Shown here piece after piece: positions 1 to 5,968 of a stretch of DNA of 8,649 nucleotides. The DNA is from Rhodospirillales bacterium (lineage in GTDB: Bacteria > Pseudomonadota > Alphaproteobacteria > Rhodospirillales > 2-02-FULL-58-16). Under the pieces are notes generated by a model. The model did no database searches. It was not told the DNA's origin and saw only the letters and a list, made by a program, of their open reading frames with translations. A program made the position numbers and the translations under genes. Location of the stretch: assembly GCA_021775195.1 (NCBI GenBank), contig JAJFIG010000211.1, positions 1-8,649 of the forward strand, written 5' to 3'. Each line of letters opens with the position of its first letter. Positions within the stretch are counted from its first letter, which is position 1.

Positions 1-2
1 GC

Positions 3-194
3 CACATCGCCGCGGTGGTGATCCCGGTAGCCTTCGGTTTCCTGTGGGTGGTCTCGCCGGCGGCGGTGTTCCTGCGCGGCGCCGCCATGGCTGGGGTCTC
101 GCTGGTGCTGGCGCTGATGGTGCCGGGCGACCCGGCGCCGGGGAACGTTGCCCTGGTCGGCTCCTTCCGTGCTGTCGGCGGTGCCGCTGACTGA
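3..194 (+). CDS. C-terminal fragment of a membrane transporter, probably MFS
   Basis: This is the last 63 codons of a gene that begins outside the window; the frame is open from base 3 to a TGA at 192-194. The fragment holds two hydrophobic stretches, roughly residues 4-24 (AAVVIPVAFGFLWVVSPAAV) and 25-43. They are separated by a short polar turn and followed by a hydrophilic tail containing PGDPAPGN. This matches the last two transmembrane helices and cytoplasmic tail of Major Facilitator Superfamily transporters, where a PxxxGxLW element is common in helix 11. The family call is inference from this short end and the substrate cannot be told. The gene converges on the cyclophilin gene, with a 74-bp GC-rich spacer that holds short GC hairpins but no T-tract terminator. 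Confidence 0.6.
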   Translation, partial: HIAAVVIPVAFGFLWVVSPAAVFLRGAAMAGVSLVLALMVPGDPAPGNVALVGSFRAVGGAAD

Positions 195-268
195 CCGTCG
201 GGCACCGCACATCCATTACTCCCCGGCGTCTTGGCGGGGCGGGGCGGTGGCGGCGAAGCGCCTTGGCG

Positions 269-823
269 TCAGTTCTTGACGTCGGCGGCAACCTGCATGC
301 GGATGATCTTGTCGGGGTTGTCGACCATGCCGCTGCGCCGGCCCTCAGGTGCCTTCTTGATCAGGTCCACGAACTCCATGCCCGATGTCACCTTGCCCCA
401 GACCGTGTATTTGCCGTTGAGGAAACTGGCGTCGGCGTAAACGATGAAGAACTGGGAATCGGCGCTGTCGGGACTGCGGGCCCGGGCCATGGACAAGGTG
501 CCGCGGACGTGGGGTTCACGGGAGAATTCGGCCGGAATATTGACGCCCGAGCCGCCTCGCCCGGTCCCATCGGGGTCGCCGGTCTGGGCCATGAAACCGG
601 CCATGACCCGGTGGAAGACGACGCCGTCATAGAACTTCTGGCGTACCAGTTCCTTGATGCGCTTGACGTGGCGGGGCGCCAGGTCGGGGCGTAATTGTAT
701 GACCACGCGGCCGTCCTTGAGATCCAGAAAAAGGGTGTTCTCGGGATCGGCGGCCCGGGGCGACGATAGCGCCACAAGGATCGCCAGGGCAAAGGTCATA
801 ACGCTCAGGCCGTACCGTACCAT
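269..823 (-). CDS. Exported cyclophilin-type peptidyl-prolyl cis-trans isomerase
   Basis: This 184-aa protein catalyses cis-trans isomerisation of Xaa-Pro bonds. Residues 1-25 look like a signal peptide: Arg near the start, a hydrophobic core TFALAILVALS, and a probable cut near SPRAA/DPE, so it should act in the periplasm. Residues 30-180 are one cyclophilin domain. FHRVMAGFMAQTGDPDGTG (70-88) carries the catalytic Arg (R72, equivalent to R55 of human CypA) and the active-site F77, M78 and Q80; SMARARSPDSADSQFFIV (111-128) is the second signature. The position of human W121 is Phe (F134, in SFLNGKYTVWGKV), as in E. coli cyclophilin, where it goes with low cyclosporin affinity. The ATG at 821-823 was chosen because it begins the signal peptide and has AAAGAGG 12 nt upstream; longer frames run into the cheZ-like gene. 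It lies 113 bp downstream of that gene, same strand. Confidence 0.93.
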   Translation of the reverse strand: MVRYGLSVMTFALAILVALSSPRAADPENTLFLDLKDGRVVIQLRPDLAPRHVKRIKELVRQKFYDGVVFHRVMAGFMAQTGDPDGTGRGGSGVNIPAEFSREPHVRGTLSMARARSPDSADSQFFIVYADASFLNGKYTVWGKVTSGMEFVDLIKKAPEGRRSGMVDNPDKIIRMQVAADVKN

Positions 824-835
824 GGTTGGTCTCAA

Positions 836-842
836 CCTCTTT
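836..842 (-). promoter_or_regulatory. Ribosome binding site of the cyclophilin gene
   Basis: AAAGAGG on the minus strand lies 12 nt before the ATG at 821-823. Spacing is slightly long. An in-frame TTG starts right next to the motif, too close to be used, so this site supports the ATG. Confidence 0.45.
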
Positions 843-936
843 CCATGTGGTTGTGAATTCCGGCCAAACCCTATCATGACGGCGGCACGGGACAATAGGG
901 AATTGGCTCGTAAATGATCGAAGGCCGGAGAGTGCT

Positions 937-1467
937 CTAGTCGAACAGCTTGTCGATCTCGTCCTGGCTGATGCCCTGGCCCTCGAGTTGGGGTCCACTG
1001 AGCAGGGCCTCGTCCGCGGTTTTTTCCTCCGCAACCACCTCGACTGCGGCCAGGGCCTCTCGTCCCCAAACCTCGACCAGGGCATTGATCCGCTCTTCGA
1101 CATAGCTCACGGACTTGACGATCTTGGAAACCCGCTGGCCGGTGATGTCCTGGAAGGAACAGGCCTCGAAGACCGCATTACCGTTGTCGATGATCTGGTC
1201 CAGAAGTGCCACCTGCTCGGGCTCGGTGACGGTTTCCTTCAACGCATCGACGGCCTCCTGGTTCTTTTCCACGACTTCCATGATCACGTGGGTGGCCTCC
1301 TCGGTAGCCTTGACGATGGCGTCCAGTTGTTCACCCATCGACTCGAAATGATCGTCGCCGTCGGCACCCTGGTTGATGGCGGCGATCTCCTGGCGAACCC
1401 GCTGGATGTATTGCATCAGCGCCTGAAGTTCGTGTTTGAGAGCGATGTCGTCGTTTTCGGAGATCAT
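937..1467 (-). CDS. cheZ: CheZ-type CheY-P phosphatase
   Basis: This 176-aa, largely helical protein should speed dephosphorylation of phospho-CheY or a CheY-like receiver in the cytoplasm. The key evidence is the element FQDITGQRVSKIV (105-117). It reproduces the E. coli CheZ active site (QDLTGQ), with D107 and Q111 at the positions of D143 and of Q147, which orients the attacking water. The acidic C-terminus GISQDEIDKLFD (165-176) resembles the CheZ tail that docks on CheY, joined through an Ala/Glu-rich linker (about 136-164). The chain is shorter than E. coli CheZ (214 aa), mostly in the N-terminal helix. The ATG at 1465-1467 is preferred over an in-frame TTG at 1492-1494; neither has a strong Shine-Dalgarno. 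No chemotaxis genes are nearby, so its partner is unknown. The family call is firm, but whether it serves chemotaxis or another receiver is open. Confidence 0.85.
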   Translation of the reverse strand: MISENDDIALKHELQALMQYIQRVRQEIAAINQGADGDDHFESMGEQLDAIVKATEEATHVIMEVVEKNQEAVDALKETVTEPEQVALLDQIIDNGNAVFEACSFQDITGQRVSKIVKSVSYVEERINALVEVWGREALAAVEVVAEEKTADEALLSGPQLEGQGISQDEIDKLFD

Positions 1468-1659
1468 GGCGGATAACCCGAAGTTTGATGGCAACGATGT
1501 TGATCAAGGATCAGCGAACGCAATGGGGCGCAACGCCAGCCGAACACCGGTCGGGGACAACCCTACCGATGGGGCGTACTATGCCAGCATGTAATGATTA
1601 ATAATAGGTTTTCCCGAACCTGCCTGGTGCTTGCATTTTCGGAAAGCGGATGCCGGGGT

Positions 1660-2763
1660 TCAGGTGCCAAGGAATTTGTCGAGGATCAAGCGGGCCGCCG
1701 CGGACGGAGTGATTTCGCCGGCGGTGACGCGGGCTTCCAGGGTCTCGGCCACGCCGCTGGCACGGGGATCGGTGCGGATCCGCGCGCGCAGGGCCTCGTT
1801 GACCTCGTTCCACATCCAGGCGCGGGCTTGCACCCTGCGGCGAGTGGCCGTTCCGGCGGACAGTTCGGGCATATCCCGATAGCGCTCCACTTCTGTCCAC
1901 ACTGCGGCGACGCCTTCGTTCATGAGGGCGGAGCACTGCAACACCGGCACCGTCCAGTGAGGCGAAGCGGGGCGCAGCATGCGGAGCGCGCTGGTGTAGT
2001 CCCTGCGCACCCGTTCGGCCGCCGCGGCCAAATCGCCGTCGGCCTTGTTGACGACGATGAGGTCGGCAAGCTCGACAATCCCCTTCTTGATGCCCTGCAG
2101 GTCATCGCCCGTGCCCGGCGCCAGCAGCAGGACGAACATGTCCACGAGGTCGGCGACGGCAGTCTCGGATTGGCCGACGCCGACGGTCTCGACGAAAATG
2201 ACGTCGAAGCCGGCGGCCTCGCACACCAGCATGGCCTCGCGGGTTCGGCGGGCAACGCCGCCCAGGGTGCCGCCAGTGGGAGACGGACGAATGAAGGCGT
2301 CGGCGTGGCGGGACAGTTCCTGCATCCGGGTCTTGTCGCCAAGGATGGAGCCGCCCGTGCGCGGGCTCGACGGATCCACAGCAAGAACCGCGACCTGGTG
2401 TCCGCCGCCAATGACGTGAAGGCCAAGGGCTTCGATGAAAGTTGACTTGCCGACTCCGGGCACGCCGGAAATGCCCAGGCGTACCGATCCTCCGGCGTCA
2501 GGAAGTAGGATACCGAGCAGCGCCTCGGCCAGGCGGCGGTGGTCGGGTCGGTCGGATTCGACGACCGTAATAGCACGGGCCAGAGCCCGGCGGTTGCCGG
2601 TGCGAACGGCCCTGGCCAGGCCGTCGGCGTCGCCAAACCCGGCAAGTACGTCGTCCGCCGGAGTTGGTGCATCCCCGGGCGCTGGCGTGGACGGACGGAG
2701 CATCCCGGCGGACCGGGAACGAGCAGTATCGGCGGTGGATGCCTTGCGGGTGCTGATGCTCAT
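1660..2763 (-). CDS. meaB: MeaB/ArgK-family G3E GTPase, acyl-CoA mutase chaperone
   Basis: This 367-aa P-loop GTPase is of the family that loads and protects adenosylcobalamin-dependent methylmalonyl-CoA (or ethylmalonyl-CoA) mutase. Visible motifs are Walker A GVPGVGKS (100-107, K106), the family block DPSSPRTGGSILGDKTRM (130-147), RPSPTGGTLGGVARRTREAM (159-178), the Walker B/switch region ETVGVGQSE (192-200), and the guanine-specificity motif NKAD (239-242). The C-terminal ITPSAAARLILDKF (351-364) matches the family's dimerisation end. The first ~40 residues (Ser/Thr/Ala/Pro-rich) look like an extension; homologues are usually near 325-335 aa. The ATG at 2761-2763 is supported by a GGAG 12 nt upstream and by its ATGA overlap with the stop of the preceding small gene, implying translational coupling. 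No mutase gene lies in the window. An arginine/ornithine transport kinase role, an old ArgK label, is not favoured. Confidence 0.93.
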   Translation of the reverse strand: MSISTRKASTADTARSRSAGMLRPSTPAPGDAPTPADDVLAGFGDADGLARAVRTGNRRALARAITVVESDRPDHRRLAEALLGILLPDAGGSVRLGISGVPGVGKSTFIEALGLHVIGGGHQVAVLAVDPSSPRTGGSILGDKTRMQELSRHADAFIRPSPTGGTLGGVARRTREAMLVCEAAGFDVIFVETVGVGQSETAVADLVDMFVLLLAPGTGDDLQGIKKGIVELADLIVVNKADGDLAAAAERVRRDYTSALRMLRPASPHWTVPVLQCSALMNEGVAAVWTEVERYRDMPELSAGTATRRRVQARAWMWNEVNEALRARIRTDPRASGVAETLEARVTAGEITPSAAARLILDKFLGT

Positions 2764-3119
2764 CGACTTCCGGCTCCATGACCGCTTCCCGGCCCGGGTC
2801 CGCTATTGCCCCCATTACCATCGTCCTCGTCAAGCAGGCGCTTGACGGCGAGGGCGTAAAGCCTGCGTTTGTCGTCGTCCTCCAGGTCTTCGATGATTTT
2901 CGACTTGGCCTGGTGGACGGCCATGGCCTGACGGATAATTTCACGACGCTCCGGCGTCATGACTTCGGCGATGGCCTCCTCTGCTTCCTTGATGTGCCGG
3001 GCACGTTCAGTCTGGGTGCCCGCCTGCCGTCGCTGGCGCAGGCGCTCTCGGGCACCTTTGTCGAGAACCAGGGCGAGCAGCGCATCGGAGACGTTCTTCA
3101 GCATCAACGATTTTCCCAT
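2760..3119 (-). CDS. Small charged helical protein coupled to meaB, function unknown
   Basis: This 119-aa protein was not recognised as a named family. It is rich in Arg, Lys, Glu and Ala with strong helical character: a short amphipathic N-terminus (MLKNVSDALLALVLDKG, from residue 6), a basic stretch RERLRQRRQ, then helices around 38-75 and 76-98 with an acidic patch EDLEDDDKRR. A Gly/Pro/Ser tail (101-119) looks disordered. No signal peptide or membrane segment is seen. Its TGA overlaps the meaB ATG as ATGA, so the two genes are co-transcribed and probably coupled. That suggests, without proving, a role linked to MeaB or to coenzyme-A mutase maturation. The start is uncertain: ATG at 3117-3119 is used here; an in-frame TTG at 3132-3134 and an ATG five codons further in are alternatives, and none has a strong Shine-Dalgarno. 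Confidence 0.75.
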   Translation of the reverse strand: MGKSLMLKNVSDALLALVLDKGARERLRQRRQAGTQTERARHIKEAEEAIAEVMTPERREIIRQAMAVHQAKSKIIEDLEDDDKRRLYALAVKRLLDEDDGNGGNSGPGPGSGHGAGSR

Positions 3120-3141
3120 CTTGCGGTGACCCAACTCTAAA

Positions 3142-3163
3142 CGATACGTGCCGGACCGTATCG
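3142..3163. promoter_or_regulatory. Inverted repeat CGATACG-N8-CGTATCG, candidate operator
   Basis: Two perfect 7-bp arms (3142-3148 and 3157-3163) are separated by 8 bp. The repeat lies between the divergent small-protein/meaB operon and the glycerate kinase gene. It sits directly downstream of a GATAAT hexamer on the minus strand, so it would cover the predicted start of the meaB-operon transcript. The 15-bp centre-to-centre spacing is not a multiple of a helical turn, but the perfect symmetry fits a dimeric repressor site. No cognate regulator is seen in the window. Confidence 0.4.
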
Positions 3164-3171
3164 AGATTATC
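3159..3171 (-). promoter_or_regulatory. Possible -10 region for the small protein-meaB operon
   Basis: GATAAT (3171 to 3166 on the minus strand, 5 of 6 to TATAAT) would give a transcript start near 3159, about 40 nt before the ATG at 3119. No good -35 hexamer is found at 16-18 bp, so it would need an activator or be weak. The inverted repeat at 3142-3163 overlaps the predicted start. Confidence 0.35.
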
Positions 3172-3281
3172 CTAACTTTTCACGTTGATGAACGCCATCA
3201 CCGCTGAGAAATGTGGGCTAGGGAGCGGCGGAAAATCCCGGTAAGATCGGCTCCGATCGCGAGACCATCCACCGGGCCGGA

Positions 3282-4610
3282 ATGGAACCCATGGAAGACC
3301 CGTTTTTGCGCGCCATGTTCGACGAAGCGGTCTTGGCGGCCCAGCCGGGCCGTTGCGTGCCGCCGCACCTTCCGCCTCCGCCCCTGCGACGAACCGTGGT
3401 CGTGGGCTGCGGCAAGGCCGCTGCCAGCATGGCCCAGGCGGTCGAGGAACACTGGCAGGGACCGCTCACGGGCCTGGTCGTGACCCGCTACGACCATGGG
3501 CTTCCGTGCAATGATATCGAAGTCGTGGAGGCGTCGCATCCAGTGCCCGACCGGGCCGGGGAAGTAGCGGCTGGGCGCATCCTCGAGGCTGTTGGCGGAC
3601 TTGGCGAAGACGACCTCGTGCTGTGTCTCATTTCAGGTGGCGGTTCGGCCCTGCTGGCCCTGCCGGCACCGGGCCTGACCCTGGCCGACAAGCAAGCCAT
3701 GAACAACCAACTGCTCAAATCCGGAGCGACAATCTCAGAGATAAACTGTCTGCGCAAACACCTGTCGGCGATCAAGGGTGGACGCCTGGCGGCGGCGGCC
3801 TATCCGGCGCCGGTGGTTGCGCTGGCCATTTCCGATGTGCCCGGCGACGACCTGGCGGTGATCGCTTCGGGGCCGACGGTCGCAGACCCCACCACCTTTG
3901 CCGATGCCCGCGCCGTGCTTGAGAAATACGCCATCACGCCGTCACCGCCGATCACAGCGGTGCTCGAGGCGGCGGCGGACGAAACCCCGAAACCGGGGGA
4001 CGTGCGATTGTCGAGAACGACGACCATTCTGGCGGCGACTCCGGGCCAGGCCATTGAGGCGGCCGCCGGGAAGGCGCGGGAGGCGGGATACACGCCGATA
4101 ATTCTCGGCGACAGCATCGAAGGCGAGGCCCGCCAGGTGGCGAAAGACCAGGCCGACGCCGCCCGCGCGGTGGCTGCCGGCGGCCCGGGGGCGGCATTTC
4201 CCTGGCTGGAAGCCGGGGGGGTTGGGGCGGAAGGGACGACACCGGTTCCCTGTGTCCTGCTCTCAGGTGGCGAGACAACGGTTACGGTCAAGGGTTCGGG
4301 GCGGGGAGGGCGCAACGCCGAGTTCGGGCTGGCGCTGGCTTTGGCGCTGGACGGCGACGCGCGGGTCCGCGCTATCGCCTGCGATACCGACGGTATTGAT
4401 GGGACCGAAGACAACGCCGGCTGCCTGGTTGGCCCAGATACACTGGCGCGGGCCGCCGGGCGGGGTCTGGATGCCGGCGCCATGCTTGACAACAACGACG
4501 GTTACGGATTTTTCGCTAGTCTCGGGGACCTGGTGATAACCGGCCCGACGTTCACGAACGTCAATGACTTCCGGGCTATTGTCGTCGACCCCGACGCTGC
4601 CGGAAGTTAG
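3282..4610 (+). CDS. Glycerate 2-kinase (DUF4147/MOFRL family)
   Basis: This 442-aa cytoplasmic enzyme phosphorylates D-glycerate with ATP to 2-phosphoglycerate. The step is used in glyoxylate/glycerate, serine-cycle or tartrate routes; homologues were often mislabelled hydroxypyruvate reductase (TtuD). The N-terminal DUF4147 domain shows VVVGCGKAAASMAQA (39-53, with K45 in the GKAA element), LISGGGSALL and INCLRKHLSAIKGGRLA. The C-terminal MOFRL domain shows SGGETTVTVKGSGRGGRNAEF, CDTDGIDGTEDNAG and GPTFTNVNDFR. The Lys of GKAA and the Arg of GRGGRN are the residues implicated in catalysis in the Thermotoga enzyme. Between the domains (about 302-325) lies a Gly/Ala-rich stretch that seems to be a local insertion and contains a G7 tract. 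The start could be the ATG at 3282 or the one at 3291; the latter has GGAA better spaced. It is divergent from the meaB operon and its stop overlaps that of the response regulator. Confidence 0.93.
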   Translation: MEPMEDPFLRAMFDEAVLAAQPGRCVPPHLPPPPLRRTVVVGCGKAAASMAQAVEEHWQGPLTGLVVTRYDHGLPCNDIEVVEASHPVPDRAGEVAAGRILEAVGGLGEDDLVLCLISGGGSALLALPAPGLTLADKQAMNNQLLKSGATISEINCLRKHLSAIKGGRLAAAAYPAPVVALAISDVPGDDLAVIASGPTVADPTTFADARAVLEKYAITPSPPITAVLEAAADETPKPGDVRLSRTTTILAATPGQAIEAAAGKAREAGYTPIILGDSIEGEARQVAKDQADAARAVAAGGPGAAFPWLEAGGVGAEGTTPVPCVLLSGGETTVTVKGSGRGGRNAEFGLALALALDGDARVRAIACDTDGIDGTEDNAGCLVGPDTLARAAGRGLDAGAMLDNNDGYGFFASLGDLVITGPTFTNVNDFRAIVVDPDAAGS

Positions 4611-5746
4611 GCGGAGGCGTTGGTTTCGCCGGGGATTTCCTTGATTGCTGCCATGAACACCTCCTCACCACCCAGCTTCATTTGCTGGACCGAGGCAACA
4701 CCCCAGGCGGAGGTGCCGTCGCCGCGCTTGTAGCACAGCTTGTAATTGTCGACCTGGCCCTTCTTGCGCAGCATGGACACGATCGTCTTGTGATCCGCCG
4801 GGTCGTTGAAGATATCGCCGGCGGGCAGGTTCTGAATTTTATCCGATGGCATACCTACCAGTTTCTGGAAGCGGGAATTACCGAATAAAATCCGCTCGTC
4901 CGACATACGGCTGATCAGCATGGCGCTGGGGTAGGTTTCGACCAGGGTCTTGAAGCTCTCCTCACTTTCGCGCAGGGACCTCTCGGCCTGCTTGCGGGCG
5001 GTGATGTCGCGGATGACACCAGTGAACAGGTAGCGGTCTCCCAGATTAACCCGCCCAACGGAGAGAAGCAGGGGGATGACTGTGCCGTCCTTGCGAATGC
5101 CTTCCACCTCGCGCCCCAGGCCGATAATTTTCGCCCGTCCCGTACGCAGATAGTCGGCGATATACCCGTCATGGCGGCTACGGTGGGGTTCGGGCATGAG
5201 GACTTTGAGATTCTTGCCGATGACCTCGTCGGCGGCGTACCCGAAAATGTCCCCGGCAATGGAACTAAACGAATGAATGATGCCGGTTTCGTCGATGGTG
5301 ATGATGCCGTCGGCGACGGTGTCGATGACCGTGCGGAGCCGGGCCTCAGCCCGCTGGCGGGCTCGGTGTTCCTCCAATTCCTTGAGTTCCCGGTGAACGG
5401 CGGGGACAAGGCGCGCGAAGTTGTTCTTGTCGACGAAGTCCTTTGCGCCAGCACGCATCATGGGCACGGCACGGTCGATGCTGATAACGCCGGAAGTGAC
5501 GATGAATGGAATGTCGAGGCCCGATTCTTTCAGGATATCAAGGGCCGCAGGTGCGCCGAACCTGGGGATGGTGTAGTCCGAGATGATGATATCCCAGTTC
5601 TCTTCTTCCAACGCGGCCCGCATGCCACCGTCGCTGTCCACCCGTTTCCATTGGGGATCGAAACCGCCGCGGCGAAGCTCAAGCAACAGCAGATCCGTAT
5701 CGTCGGCGGAATCTTCTACGATCAGCACCTTGAGCGGTGCACCCAT
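4607..5746 (-). CDS. Oxygen-sensor-like response regulator: REC, FixL-type haem PAS, second PAS
   Basis: This 379-aa cytoplasmic protein has a receiver domain at 5-122, with acidic pocket E11/D12, phosphoacceptor D57 (SDYTIP), T84 and K107. A coiled linker (about 120-137) leads to PAS1 (about 137-250). PAS1 carries the FixL signature: MPEPHRSRHDGYIADY then IIGLGREVEG and RKDGT. H192 aligns with the haem ligand H200 of Bradyrhizobium FixL, and R212 with distal R220 at the same 20-residue spacing; I207, L210 and V230 match the hydrophobic distal pocket. PAS2 (about 262-374) has no such His. No kinase, DNA-binding, GGDEF, EAL or HD-GYP domain follows, so any output is through protein contact. 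The ATG at 5744-5746 has GGGAGAG upstream. An FNR-type promoter lies about 220 bp upstream and a histidine kinase gene lies beyond it on the same strand. REC and PAS calls are firm; haem binding is inferred. Confidence 0.9.
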   Translation of the reverse strand: MGAPLKVLIVEDSADDTDLLLLELRRGGFDPQWKRVDSDGGMRAALEEENWDIIISDYTIPRFGAPAALDILKESGLDIPFIVTSGVISIDRAVPMMRAGAKDFVDKNNFARLVPAVHRELKELEEHRARQRAEARLRTVIDTVADGIITIDETGIIHSFSSIAGDIFGYAADEVIGKNLKVLMPEPHRSRHDGYIADYLRTGRAKIIGLGREVEGIRKDGTVIPLLLSVGRVNLGDRYLFTGVIRDITARKQAERSLRESEESFKTLVETYPSAMLISRMSDERILFGNSRFQKLVGMPSDKIQNLPAGDIFNDPADHKTIVSMLRKKGQVDNYKLCYKRGDGTSAWGVASVQQMKLGGEEVFMAAIKEIPGETNASA

Positions 5747-5752
5747 TCATCG

Positions 5753-5759
5753 CTCTCCC
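5753..5759 (-). promoter_or_regulatory. Ribosome binding site of the REC-PAS-PAS gene
   Basis: GGGAGAG on the minus strand, with GGAG 8 nt before the ATG at 5744-5746. It fixes this ATG over the out-of-frame ATG four bases upstream. Confidence 0.75.
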
Positions 5760-5844
5760 TATTCATACCGTCGCCTTCGAGAGACGGCCGGCGGTATTTA
5801 TTTCGGTACGTCAACATCGCTTGACGCTGGCGCCTCACGACTGT

Positions 5845-5861
5845 GGCTCACCGCCTGAGCC
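5845..5861. repeat. Small inverted repeat GGCTCA-N5-TGAGCC
   Basis: Perfect 6-bp arms with a 5-base loop, inside the leader of the REC-PAS-PAS gene. It is not followed by a T tract on either strand, so it is not an intrinsic terminator. Confidence 0.5.
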
Positions 5862-5932
5862 CAAAAGGTTGCGGCTTCGTGTTTTCGACACCCCCCTCAA
5901 GGCATCCTGTCCATCCGGATACGCTCGCTCAC

Positions 5933-5950
5933 TCCGACGCGAGCGTCGGA
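5933..5950. repeat. 18-bp palindrome TCCGACGCGAGCGTCGGA
   Basis: An 8-bp perfect inverted repeat with two central bases, readable as a tight hairpin with a CGAG (plus) or CTCG (minus) loop. The A run follows it on the plus strand and the T run precedes it on the minus strand, so it lacks terminator polarity both ways. It would span about +20 to +37 of the predicted FNR-driven transcript, so it could be a 5' stem or a protein-binding site. Confidence 0.5.
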
Positions 5951-5968
5951 AAAAGTTTGCCCAAAGGA

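Larger units (their letters stand above)
5747..5968 (-). other. Predicted structured 5' leader of the REC-PAS-PAS transcript
   Basis: If transcription starts near 5969, the mRNA has a leader of about 220 nt. It holds several inverted repeats: TCCGACGC/GCGTCGGA at 5933-5950, GGCTCA-N5-TGAGCC at 5845-5861, and near the ribosome binding site the arms ATACCG/CGGTAT (5765-5770 and 5792-5797), which compete with CCGTC/GACGG (5768-5772 and 5783-5787). I do not recognise a known riboswitch class, and no convincing small ORF is seen. Confidence 0.35.

Noticed and set aside
195..268. GC-rich hairpins between the transporter and cyclophilin genes as a bidirectional terminator
   Set aside because: Short stems such as GGCG-CTT-CGCC occur, but neither strand has a following T tract.
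824..1069. Long N-terminal extension of the cyclophilin frame into the cheZ-like gene
   Set aside because: The added sequence is Arg/Gly-rich, overlaps the real cheZ-like coding region antiphase, and would bury the signal peptide.
1500..1514. FNR-like sequence TTGATCAAGGATCAG upstream of the cheZ-like gene
   Set aside because: The half sites are five rather than four bases apart (TTGAT-N5-ATCAG) and the second half is imperfect, so it does not meet the FNR spacing.
3282..4610. Hydroxypyruvate reductase annotation for the glycerate kinase gene
   Set aside because: The protein has MOFRL/DUF4147 motifs and no Rossmann NAD(P)-binding signature; the reductase label is a historic misassignment in this family.
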